From assembly GCA_016938515.1 (NCBI GenBank), contig JAFGUM010000389.1, positions 1 through 5,348 of the forward strand: DNA of 5,348 bases. Direction: 5' to 3'. This document shows, piece by piece, positions 1 through 5,348 of this stretch. Origin of the DNA: Spirochaetales bacterium. Lineage in GTDB: Bacteria > Spirochaetota > Spirochaetia > Treponematales > UBA12059. Positions within the stretch are counted from its first letter, which is position 1. Each line of letters starts with the position of its first letter. A program made the position numbers and the translations under genes. Below the pieces are notes generated by a model that worked only from the letters and a program-made list of their open reading frames with translations, searched no databases and had not been told where the DNA came from.

Positions 1-1119
1 GTCAGGCGAGACGGCAAAAAAGTATACGTTCTAACAAACAACCACGTCGTGGCCTCGGCGTCAAAGATAACCGTCAAGCTATATGACGAGAGAGAGTTTT
101 CCGGTACCATAGCTGGAACCGACGAGCGGAGAGACCTTGCGCTTGTCTATTTCGAGAGCGACGCCAAGGACATTAAGATAGCCACTCTTGGCAACTCTGA
201 CGCCTTGCGGGTGGGAGATTGGGCTATCGCCATAGGAAGCCCGTTTGGCTTGTTCTCCTCGGTGACTGCGGGCATCATCAGTGCTATAGGGCGCGATGGA
301 GGCCCGGATGGGAATATCAGCGACTTTATCCAGACAGATGCCGCGATCAATCGCGGCAACTCGGGTGGGGCGCTCGTCAACATAGACGGCCAGGTCGTAG
401 GAATCAATACGTGGATAGCATCTACTACTGGTGGCAGCATCGGCCTTGGTTTCTCTATACCCATAAACAACGCCCTGCGCGCCATAGACGATATAATAGC
501 CAAAGGCAGCGTTAGATACGGTTGGCTTGGCGTACTGCTTTCTGATGCGTCCCGGAGTACGATGGCAGACTTGGGAATAGACGACAGAAAAGGCGCGTTC
601 ATCGGGCACGTATTCAGCGATGGTCCGGCGGATAAGGGAGGCCTGAAGCCTGGAGACTTTGTCGTTGCCATAGACGGCAAAACAGTAGCGTCGCTTGACC
701 AGCTGGTACGGATAGTTGGCGACCTTGCGGTGGGTTCGCGATCTGTATTCAAGGTAGTACGGGATGGCGTTCCCGTAGATCTGACGGTAACCATAGACGA
801 GCGCAAGGAAACGAGCGCGGCTGATTACTCAAAGCTGTGGCCCGGTCTTGAAGTAGTAAATCTTGATGACGAACTTGCTCGCGTAAAAAAGCCAGCGTCT
901 GGTGAGAAAGGTGTCGTTGTTACGAGCGTCATTGCAAGAAGCCCCGCCGCGACACTGGGAATTAAAACTGGTGATATGATTACAGCGATGAACGACGAGG
1001 CTATTGACAGCGTAGCCGAATTCTACGCATCGCTGAACAACCCCAAAACGAAGAAGATTCAGTTTACCCTGCAACGCGATGGGCAGACACTTACGACGCT
1101 TGCGCTCGTCCGCAAGTAG
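1..1119 (+). CDS. htrA: HtrA/DegP-type serine endoprotease with two PDZ domains, 5'-truncated by the window edge
   Basis: HtrA proteases are envelope chaperone-proteases that degrade or refold misfolded exported proteins, usually as oligomers in the periplasm. The frame is open from base 1, so the true start, signal peptide or anchor and the first strands of the protease domain lie outside the window. An in-frame GTG at 49 is not the start, because the catalytic His lies upstream of it. Counting residues from base 1, the triad is His15 (TNNHVV), Asp45 (RRDLALVYF) and Ser121 (RGNSGGAL), and the Ser sits in the usual IQTDAAINRGNSGG context. The protease domain runs to about residue 170. PDZ1 is about 173-268, opening with the YGWLGV carboxylate-binding loop. 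PDZ2 is about 279-372, starting at LWPGLEVV and containing SPAATLGIKTGDMI. Two PDZ domains match the DegP/DegQ/MucD class rather than DegS. All key residues are present, so it should be active. It is probably the first visible gene of an operon with the next two. The family call is very safe; the exact paralogue is not. Confidence 0.96.
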   Translation, partial: VRRDGKKVYVLTNNHVVASASKITVKLYDEREFSGTIAGTDERRDLALVYFESDAKDIKIATLGNSDALRVGDWAIAIGSPFGLFSSVTAGIISAIGRDGGPDGNISDFIQTDAAINRGNSGGALVNIDGQVVGINTWIASTTGGSIGLGFSIPINNALRAIDDIIAKGSVRYGWLGVLLSDASRSTMADLGIDDRKGAFIGHVFSDGPADKGGLKPGDFVVAIDGKTVASLDQLVRIVGDLAVGSRSVFKVVRDGVPVDLTVTIDERKETSAADYSKLWPGLEVVNLDDELARVKKPASGEKGVVVTSVIARSPAATLGIKTGDMITAMNDEAIDSVAEFYASLNNPKTKKIQFTLQRDGQTLTTLALVRK

Positions 1120-1138
1120 TATTACAGTAAAGAACAAA

Positions 1139-1144
1139 GTGAGG
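1139..1144 (+). promoter_or_regulatory. Shine-Dalgarno for the phosphoribosyltransferase gene
   Basis: GTGAGG lies five bases before the ATG at 1150 and supports that start. It sits in the 30-bp gap after the protease stop. The gap shows no terminator hairpin and no convincing -35/-10 pair, which favours read-through from the protease gene. Confidence 0.65.
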
Positions 1145-1149
1145 CTCCC

Positions 1150-1755
1150 ATGAGCAAGGAATTCATCAGCTACAACCAGGTACGCAATAACGCGCTCAAG
1201 CTCGCGTACCGGATACACCAAGATGGGTTCGTGCCCGATATCATTTACGTATCCTTGCGAGGCGGAGCCTATCTAGGCAACGTGATGTCTGAGTACTTCA
1301 AGGCGATACGCAAAGATGCTCGACCTGTTTTCTACGCTGCGGTGGTCGCCCGTTCGTACCTGGATGTTCGCGAGCACGACAAGGTGCGCGTCGACGGCTG
1401 GACGTACAGTCCTGAGTACCTGCGCAACGGTGACAAAGTGCTTCTCGTAGACGATATTTACGATACCGGGCGAACCATCGATCACCTTGCCAGCATCATA
1501 CTTGAAAAAGGTATCCCCAGAAACGATCTGAAAATTGCCGTGCACGATTACAAGATTGTCGGATACCGCGGGGAACAGCCAGCGATAAAACCGGATTATT
1601 GGTGCAGGTTGCATGATATCAAAAACCCGGATGATGATAGGTGGATCCACTACATGAGTCACGAACTCGTTGGCCTTACAGAAGCGGAGCTCAAGGAGCA
1701 CTACTACCCTGAGGATCCAGAATTACAGAGCATCTTGCAAGTACTGAAGGGCTGA
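1150..1755 (+). CDS. Purine-type phosphoribosyltransferase (201 aa)
   Basis: Type I phosphoribosyltransferases transfer the phosphoribosyl group of PRPP to a nucleobase. This is a cytosolic salvage enzyme with no signal peptide. The PRPP-binding signature is at residues 98-110 (VLLVDDIYDTGRT), with the paired acidic residues D101/D102 followed by D105-T106-G107. The pyrophosphate loop near the first core strand is at about 34-43 (VSLRGGAYLG). Near the C-terminus, DDRWIHYMSHE (about 162-172) fits the hood strand whose aromatic residue (W165) stacks on the purine in xanthine/hypoxanthine/guanine enzymes. A 201-residue length fits the Hpt/XGPRT-like group. The substrate is therefore probably a 6-oxopurine, but the base cannot be fixed by eye. 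The ATG at 1150 is chosen for its Shine-Dalgarno and because the protein starts just before a typical N-terminal helix. The stop codon overlaps the next gene's start by one base, so the two are very likely co-transcribed and translationally coupled. Confidence 0.9.
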   Translation: MSKEFISYNQVRNNALKLAYRIHQDGFVPDIIYVSLRGGAYLGNVMSEYFKAIRKDARPVFYAAVVARSYLDVREHDKVRVDGWTYSPEYLRNGDKVLLVDDIYDTGRTIDHLASIILEKGIPRNDLKIAVHDYKIVGYRGEQPAIKPDYWCRLHDIKNPDDDRWIHYMSHELVGLTEAELKEHYYPEDPELQSILQVLKG

Positions 1756-1757
1756 TG
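1746..1757 (+). promoter_or_regulatory. Shine-Dalgarno and TGATG stop/start overlap (translational coupling)
   Basis: GAAGG at 1746-1750, inside the last codons of the phosphoribosyltransferase gene, lies four bases before the ATG at 1755. The upstream TGA (1753-1755) and this ATG share one base. This arrangement allows terminating ribosomes to restart on the large secreted-protein gene. It also supports the chosen start, which places a signal peptide exactly at the N-terminus. Confidence 0.75.
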
Positions 1758-1823
1758 TACAGGCTGGGTCGATACGCCGCGCTGGCGGCTGTGCTTGCCG
1801 TCTCGATACTGGCTGCTTCGGCG
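1755..1823 (+). other. Signal peptide coding segment (residues 1-23)
   Basis: The N-terminus has Arg3 and Arg6, a hydrophobic core from about residue 8 to 19 rich in Ala, Leu and Val, and an A-S-A cleavage motif ending at Ala23 before Asp24-Asp25. A second A-S-A ends at Ala31 and is an alternative cleavage site. There is no cysteine here, so it is a type I signal rather than a lipoprotein signal. Export is therefore well supported; the exact cut site is not. Confidence 0.85.
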
Positions 1824-4775
1824 GATGATTTTGCCTCGGCGTCTGCCCAGCCATTCAAAGGCGTTATCGGCCCATTGCCTGGTTCTTACGCTACGACACA
1901 AGTGTTGCTGCCCGCGAGTCTGGCGATGGGACTCGACATAGAATACCGTTTTACCGGGCACGATGCATGGTTTTTGTTTGATCGTCCCGTATACCTTTCC
2001 GCGTTTGCGGGTGAAGAGCGGTCGTACGCGATTGAATTCAGGCATCCGGGGGAATCTCCCGATCTAGCAGAAAGCGCGACGTTACGCTACACAATAGACT
2101 CCCGGCCGCCAGAAGCTCCACGGTTTTCCGTTCCATCGGGGGATGCTGGATCCTTGCTCAGGCTATCCGCCGAAGCAGACGGATCGGTGTTCATATGCAT
2201 AGATGGCGGCCCATTCAGCCTGTTTTCTCCAGGTTCTTTCGAAGAGTTCAAAGCTCCGGCAAATGCCACCAGGATCATACACGCGATCGCCTACGCGGTA
2301 GACAACGTTGGTAATGAATCTGGAACGAGTGCCAGTACCTGGCGACTCGCCCCAGAAGGATTTGTGCCCTCGTTTCCGTTCTCCGTAGCCGCCCCTGAAA
2401 CAAAAATTGTCAAAATTGAGGCCGACGATACGTGCTCCGCCACACTATCTGACCTCGTTGGTTCTGCCCGTGTTACCGTTGATGTACCCGCGGGTACGGT
2501 GCCATACATAGCCATAAATCCATCCGCACCCTTCGGATCAGTGGCTTCGTACGCCGCACTCTCTGGCGACCAGTCACCCTCATCCTGTGTCGTTCCATTC
2601 CCGTGGGGGTATGAGCGCGAGATCCTCGTGTACTACGGATACAAGCGGGAAGAAACTCTCCATGTAGCGAGTGAACCGCTCCGCTTGTCCCCGCGATTTC
2701 CTGTTGAAGACGCAGTAACAGCGCCGACTCTTCCCGTTGAACCACGGATTCATGTTGGTCCGCAAGCTGCCGTTGTAGACTGGCCTACGAGTCCCTGGAC
2801 GACATTTGTAGCCATCGGTGGTGAGGAATTCAGGCGATACGAAGACCCCATAACGGTTTCCCTGGGTGATACAGTAAAAACGATCAGATACTATTCCCTC
2901 GGTCAGAGCGGCTCGAGATCTACCGTTGCTTCGTTTCAATTACCCCCGGGAACGCCCATGGGGGTGCCCGTTGTAGGCGGAGTCGTTGACAAGGCTGTAT
3001 ACGGTTCATCGGTAACGATGAGCATAACACCGGATGAAACCGCATTGACTTCTGATGTGCGATACTCCTTGGCGGAGGGAGATGAGTCGCCTCCGCCAGT
3101 AACGCTCGATTCTCCCGTTGTAGGCGAACGCGGTGTCTTGTTTGAAGGCAAGGATGGTCAGAGTGTACTGTACCGGGTGCGCCTCGTAGCCATCGGTGAT
3201 GGAATCGCAAAATCAGAAATGCTCCTGTCTTTTACCGTAGACAGGGAACCGCCAGCGATACCCGCCCTGGCGTATGGAGCGCACTATAGCGCGTCTGACA
3301 CTGTTGTATCGTTCAAGCCGCAGGAAGGGACTATACACGTTTCCATTTCTGAACGTGGTGACGGCGCGTTTGTCGTATACGACAAGCCAATAACCATCAG
3401 CGGCTCTGACGACGGACGTAGGCGCTACGTGATACGGGCATGGGCTGAAGATGCATTTGGCAATCGCTCTGCCGAAATGGAACCACGACACGTTCTCATC
3501 GACAGGTCATCATTGTACGCTGATCCCCGTGGTCGGCCTGGAGCTTCAGGATCTCCCGATGATCCGATTGGATTTCTGGACGACGCGGTAGATCTGGCCA
3601 TGAAGACCGGCAAGACGTTTATATACGCTCGTGGCACCACGACGCTTCGCCGTCCCGTTGCCATACGCGGCAAGCTAACCATAGCGGGGGGCTTTGATGA
3701 AGACTGGAACGAATCCACATCGTCACGCGCAAAACTGACGATCCGACTCGACCGTTACCCCGGTTCATACGCGTTCAACGTCGAAAGTGGTAAGTTTTCG
3801 CTGCAATCAATAGACGCGTCCATGACCGGGCAGGGAAACTCGGGAATCATCAAGGCGAGCGGGGGGACTGTCAGCGTAGAAAATTCAACGCTCAAGGGAG
3901 CTGGCGGAGTAGAGATGGTGGTTATACGGGGAGCTGGCGCGTCCATTCATGCCCAGTCCTCGTACCTGGAGCTGGCTTCAACCATCACCGGCCGTGGGGT
4001 GGATGCCACTGATGGTACTCTGTCTATGGACGATGTGTCGATTAGCTGTGGATCGTCGGTGCGGGTATTCGACGCGATACGCGTCTCTGACGGCAAAGCA
4101 GAACTTTCCGGCTTGAGGATAGAAGGCACGCCTGATCAAACGCTGTCCGCACTCAGCCTGACAAGGTCGAAGGGTAGTGTCGAGCGAGCCGTGATCGTGG
4201 TCAGCGGCGGCACGTCGTCAAGCAGGCTCTTTGCTGTAAACGCTTCGGAGCTGACGGTCTCGTCGAGTTACGTGGATAGCAAATGGAAAGGCACTTTTGA
4301 GGCGTTTAGCGCGACTGGTGGTTCAACCATGCTCGTGTCCAATGTAAGCGCCATCATGAACTCTCCACGGGTAATTTTTATGAGTTCAACGGCGTCTCGC
4401 TTTACAATACTAAACTCCATCGCCGTATCTTCTGGCAGGCTTTCTGCGTTTGTACGATCCGACTCCATCCCGGAAGCTGGATCCATTTCTGCCAACTGCC
4501 TCTGGGGCTTCTCGCGAATCGCCGAAGGAGCCCTTGCGCTTACGTCTATCCGGGAACTTGATCGTTTCATGCTTGAAGGGTACCCGAACGTGATAGAGGA
4601 TCCCGAACGTACGTTCCGCTCTACGGTGAAAGGCCTCAAGAGGCTATCCGGATCATCGGCATGCGTTGACGCGGGCGTGCCCGCAGACTGGGCGGGCGAC
4701 CAGGATCTTCTCGGAGGGCCCAGGGTTTCAGGTGCAGGAGAGAAAAAACCAGATATAGGTGCTGAGGAACTGTAG
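1755..4775 (+). CDS. Large exported protein: Ig/chitobiase-like modules followed by a right-handed beta-helix (1006 aa)
   Basis: No specific function is recognised; the architecture suggests an extracytoplasmic adhesion, carbohydrate-contacting or structural protein. Residues 1-23 are a signal peptide. Residues about 40-584 form roughly six divergent beta-sandwich modules (about 40-118, 119-200, 205-311, 312-397, 398-497 and 498-584). Two of them are joined by TIDSRPP/TVDREPP hinges of the kind seen in chitobiase C-terminal-like domains. Residues about 587-652 (LYADPRGRPG..., then FIYARGTTTL and LTIAGGF) resemble the opening of DUF1565/pectate-lyase-like helices. Residues about 678-893 form about nine rungs with a ~25-residue period. 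The tail, ACVDAG (969-974) then DQDLLGGPR and PDIGAEEL, matches the C-terminal closure of choice-of-anchor Q proteins. There is no lipobox, C-terminal beta-barrel, LPXTG or transmembrane anchor. Six cysteines are visible (148, 227, 278, 765, 915, 970). No obvious catalytic motif is seen in the helix. The gene is last in the operon, directly coupled to the phosphoribosyltransferase. Domain limits are by eye. Confidence 0.9.
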   Translation: MYRLGRYAALAAVLAVSILAASADDFASASAQPFKGVIGPLPGSYATTQVLLPASLAMGLDIEYRFTGHDAWFLFDRPVYLSAFAGEERSYAIEFRHPGESPDLAESATLRYTIDSRPPEAPRFSVPSGDAGSLLRLSAEADGSVFICIDGGPFSLFSPGSFEEFKAPANATRIIHAIAYAVDNVGNESGTSASTWRLAPEGFVPSFPFSVAAPETKIVKIEADDTCSATLSDLVGSARVTVDVPAGTVPYIAINPSAPFGSVASYAALSGDQSPSSCVVPFPWGYEREILVYYGYKREETLHVASEPLRLSPRFPVEDAVTAPTLPVEPRIHVGPQAAVVDWPTSPWTTFVAIGGEEFRRYEDPITVSLGDTVKTIRYYSLGQSGSRSTVASFQLPPGTPMGVPVVGGVVDKAVYGSSVTMSITPDETALTSDVRYSLAEGDESPPPVTLDSPVVGERGVLFEGKDGQSVLYRVRLVAIGDGIAKSEMLLSFTVDREPPAIPALAYGAHYSASDTVVSFKPQEGTIHVSISERGDGAFVVYDKPITISGSDDGRRRYVIRAWAEDAFGNRSAEMEPRHVLIDRSSLYADPRGRPGASGSPDDPIGFLDDAVDLAMKTGKTFIYARGTTTLRRPVAIRGKLTIAGGFDEDWNESTSSRAKLTIRLDRYPGSYAFNVESGKFSLQSIDASMTGQGNSGIIKASGGTVSVENSTLKGAGGVEMVVIRGAGASIHAQSSYLELASTITGRGVDATDGTLSMDDVSISCGSSVRVFDAIRVSDGKAELSGLRIEGTPDQTLSALSLTRSKGSVERAVIVVSGGTSSSRLFAVNASELTVSSSYVDSKWKGTFEAFSATGGSTMLVSNVSAIMNSPRVIFMSSTASRFTILNSIAVSSGRLSAFVRSDSIPEAGSISANCLWGFSRIAEGALALTSIRELDRFMLEGYPNVIEDPERTFRSTVKGLKRLSGSSACVDAGVPADWAGDQDLLGGPRVSGAGEKKPDIGAEEL
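1872..3506 (+). repeat. Divergent tandem beta-sandwich modules in the secreted protein
   Basis: Residues about 40-584 contain a recurring pattern: a strand, then an aromatic residue, then F/Y-x-x-P about two to five residues later, then a hydrophobic strand. The clearest copies are F73-L-F-D-R-P78, F154-S-L-F-S-P159, F359-R-R-Y-E-D-P365 and F539-V-V-Y-D-K-P545. Two copies end in related strands with A-x-D-x-x-GN-x-S (180-189 and 564-572). Module boundaries are marked by TIDSRPPEAP (113-122) and TVDREPPAIP (494-503). The copies are too diverged at DNA level for a recent duplication. Two further modules (about 205-311 and 398-497) are assigned from spacing and beta pattern and are less certain. 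Confidence 0.6.
3786..4454 (+). repeat. Right-handed beta-helix rungs, ~25-residue period
   Basis: A short turn-plus-strand motif, [S/A/D]-G-x-hydrophobic followed by alternating polar and hydrophobic residues, recurs near residues 679, 704, 728, 754, 780, 806, 831, 856 and 881. The spacings are 24 to 26 residues. Example rung starts are SGKFSLQSI, GGTVSVENS, DGTLSMDDV, DGKAELSGL and GSTMLVSNV. Such regularity, with Ser/Thr/Asn-rich turns, is typical of parallel right-handed beta-helices. The exact number of rungs before residue 678 and after 893 is uncertain. Confidence 0.75.
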
Positions 4776-4782
4776 GTTCCCC
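4764..4782 (-). terminator. Possible weak hairpin at the convergent junction
   Basis: Read on the minus strand, GGGGAAC and GTTCCTC can form a 7-bp stem with one G-U pair around a 5-base loop. It begins about 11 bases after the stop of the hydrolase gene. On the plus strand the same stem has an A-C mismatch, so it is better for the minus transcript. It overlaps the stop codon of the large secreted-protein gene. The nearest minus-strand T run (opposite the six A at 4743-4748) is about 15 bases beyond the stem, so this is not a canonical intrinsic terminator. Confidence 0.25.
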
Positions 4783-4793
4783 GCGTACTGCCC

Positions 4794-5348
4794 TTATACT
4801 TTCTCTGCGCTTGCGTACGCGTGCAGAAGCTGTCGCGGGGCAGCCGCCAGGAATTCAGAATCAACTACGTGCCCACCGCAAATACCCCGTGACGCGAACA
4901 GAGACGCCTCGTGTTCCTGCGGCCCGTAATCAGCCTGCGCATCTTCCACGTGTACTACGACAAAACCGAGTTCCGACGCATCCCTGGCCGTAGTGTCAAC
5001 GCATTGGCTCGTTGCGAGTCCGGTCATTACGACAACGCTGACACCCAAAGATCGCAACAGTGGCTCGAGTTGCCCGCCAGAAAAACCGGAATAAGTGCGC
5101 TTATCCAGTATCGTGTCACCAGCTATAGGGGCTATTTCAGGGCAGACGTCAGCCCAGGAATCGTTGGCGAGCGGATACACGTTGTCAAAGCCAGCTTCAC
5201 GGCCAGACGCCCAGAACGCTCTGAAAAGCCTGTGTAGATCTGTTCTGTCTTCTTTCGTGCCACAGAGCCGCAGGTACACCGTAGGCCAGCCAACTCTGGT
5301 AAAAGACTCCCTTAGTCGGTTTATAGCCGGAAATACAGTTGATCGAAC
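4794..5348 (-). CDS. Isochorismatase-family cysteine hydrolase, N-terminus beyond the window
   Basis: Enzymes of this family use an Asp-Lys-Cys triad to hydrolyse amides or vinyl ethers (isochorismate, nicotinamide, N-carbamoylsarcosine and others) and are normally cytosolic. The frame stays open to the right edge, giving 184 visible residues. A GTG at 5279 is internal: the residues encoded before it (FPAINRLRESF then GWPTVY) form the usual helix and second strand of the fold. Visible triad members are Lys83 (LDKRTYSGF, codon 5100-5102) and Cys116 (ATSQCVDTTARDA, codon 5001-5003), the latter preceded by the cis-peptide loop MTGLATS. The Asp lies on the first strand, off the window. The nicotinamidase metal-binding D-x-H pattern is not seen where expected, so nicotinamidase is unlikely, but the substrate remains open. 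The stop is TAA at 4794-4796. The gene converges on the operon and must have its own promoter outside the window. Confidence 0.93.
   Translation of the reverse strand, partial: VRSTVFPAINRLRESFTRVGWPTVYLRLCGTKEDRTDLHRLFRAFWASGREAGFDNVYPLANDSWADVCPEIAPIAGDTILDKRTYSGFSGGQLEPLLRSLGVSVVVMTGLATSQCVDTTARDASELGFVVVHVEDAQADYGPQEHEASLFASRGICGGHVVDSEFLAAAPRQLLHAYASAEKV

Noticed and set aside
49..51. GTG as the start of the protease gene
   Set aside because: The frame is open to base 1 and the catalytic His codon (43-45) precedes this GTG, so it is internal.
147..806. Long minus-strand open frame (219 codons) opposite the protease gene
   Set aside because: It lies fully antisense to a clearly conserved catalytic and PDZ region. 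Its translation is Ser/Pro/Thr-rich low-complexity sequence with no recognisable domain, typical of a shadow frame.
2484..2497. Perfect 14-bp palindrome GTACCCGCGGGTAC as a possible operator
   Set aside because: It lies mid-gene, and a perfect 14-bp palindrome is expected about once in a few windows this size by chance. Nothing else supports regulation here.
2808..3198. Two pairs of 13-base in-frame identities (GTAGCCATCGGTG at 2808 and 3186; CCCGTTGTAGGCG at 2967 and 3114)
   Set aside because: The pairs have different spacings and encode short common peptides (VAIG, PVVG). They fit codon bias and short strand motifs better than a duplication.
4805..4826. Imperfect inverted repeat CTGCGC...GCGTGCAG as a terminator
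   Set aside because: It lies within the hydrolase coding region and no T run follows on either strand.
4268..4864. Minus-strand open frame (198 codons) across the end of the secreted-protein gene
   Set aside because: It overlaps both the conserved beta-helix tail and the hydrolase gene in a different frame, with no recognisable fold and no convincing ribosome binding site.
4911..5237. Plus-strand open frame opposite the hydrolase gene
   Set aside because: The minus strand here encodes the conserved Lys and Cys motifs of the isochorismatase fold, so the plus frame is a shadow.
5277..5279. GTG as the start of the hydrolase gene
   Set aside because: Residues encoded upstream continue the expected family helix and strand to the window edge, and the catalytic Asp strand must lie still further upstream.

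Overview
The window holds four protein-coding genes, two of them cut by the window edges, packed with almost no intergenic space. Base composition looks slightly GC-rich and isoleucine is often encoded by ATA. The organism is a bacterium. The best guess is a spirochaete (Treponema-like). This rests on a remembered resemblance of the large secreted protein's N-terminal modules (GPLPGSY..., then an IEYRF-type strand) to secreted spirochaete proteins with chitobiase-like modules. It is an inference, not a result.

Layout. (1) Bases 1-1119, + strand: the C-terminal 372 residues of an HtrA/DegP-type periplasmic serine protease. The whole catalytic triad and two PDZ domains are present, but the N-terminus lies outside the window. 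(2) Bases 1150-1755, +: a complete 201-residue phosphoribosyltransferase of the 6-oxopurine salvage type. (3) Bases 1755-4775, +: a 1006-residue exported protein. It has a signal peptide, about six divergent beta-sandwich (Ig/chitobiase-like) modules, a right-handed beta-helix of about nine rungs with a ~25-residue period, and a C-terminal tail like that of 'choice-of-anchor Q' beta-helix proteins. (4) Bases 4794-5348, - strand: the C-terminal part of an isochorismatase-family cysteine hydrolase, which enters from the right edge and converges on gene 3.

Genes 1-3 look like one operon. The first gap is 30 bp, and the second junction is a 1-nt stop/start overlap (TGATG) with a Shine-Dalgarno inside the upstream gene. 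The operon joins an envelope protease, a cytosolic nucleotide-salvage enzyme and a very large secreted beta-rich protein. A role for HtrA in quality control of the large protein is plausible; no functional link to the phosphoribosyltransferase is apparent. Gene 4 is transcribed separately toward the operon, and only 18 bp separate the two stop codons. A weak hairpin covers this junction.

No RNA genes, mobile elements, CRISPR arrays or strong promoters were seen, and there is no gene-free stretch above 30 bp. The most interesting part is the large secreted protein, whose repeat architecture can be read directly from the sequence.
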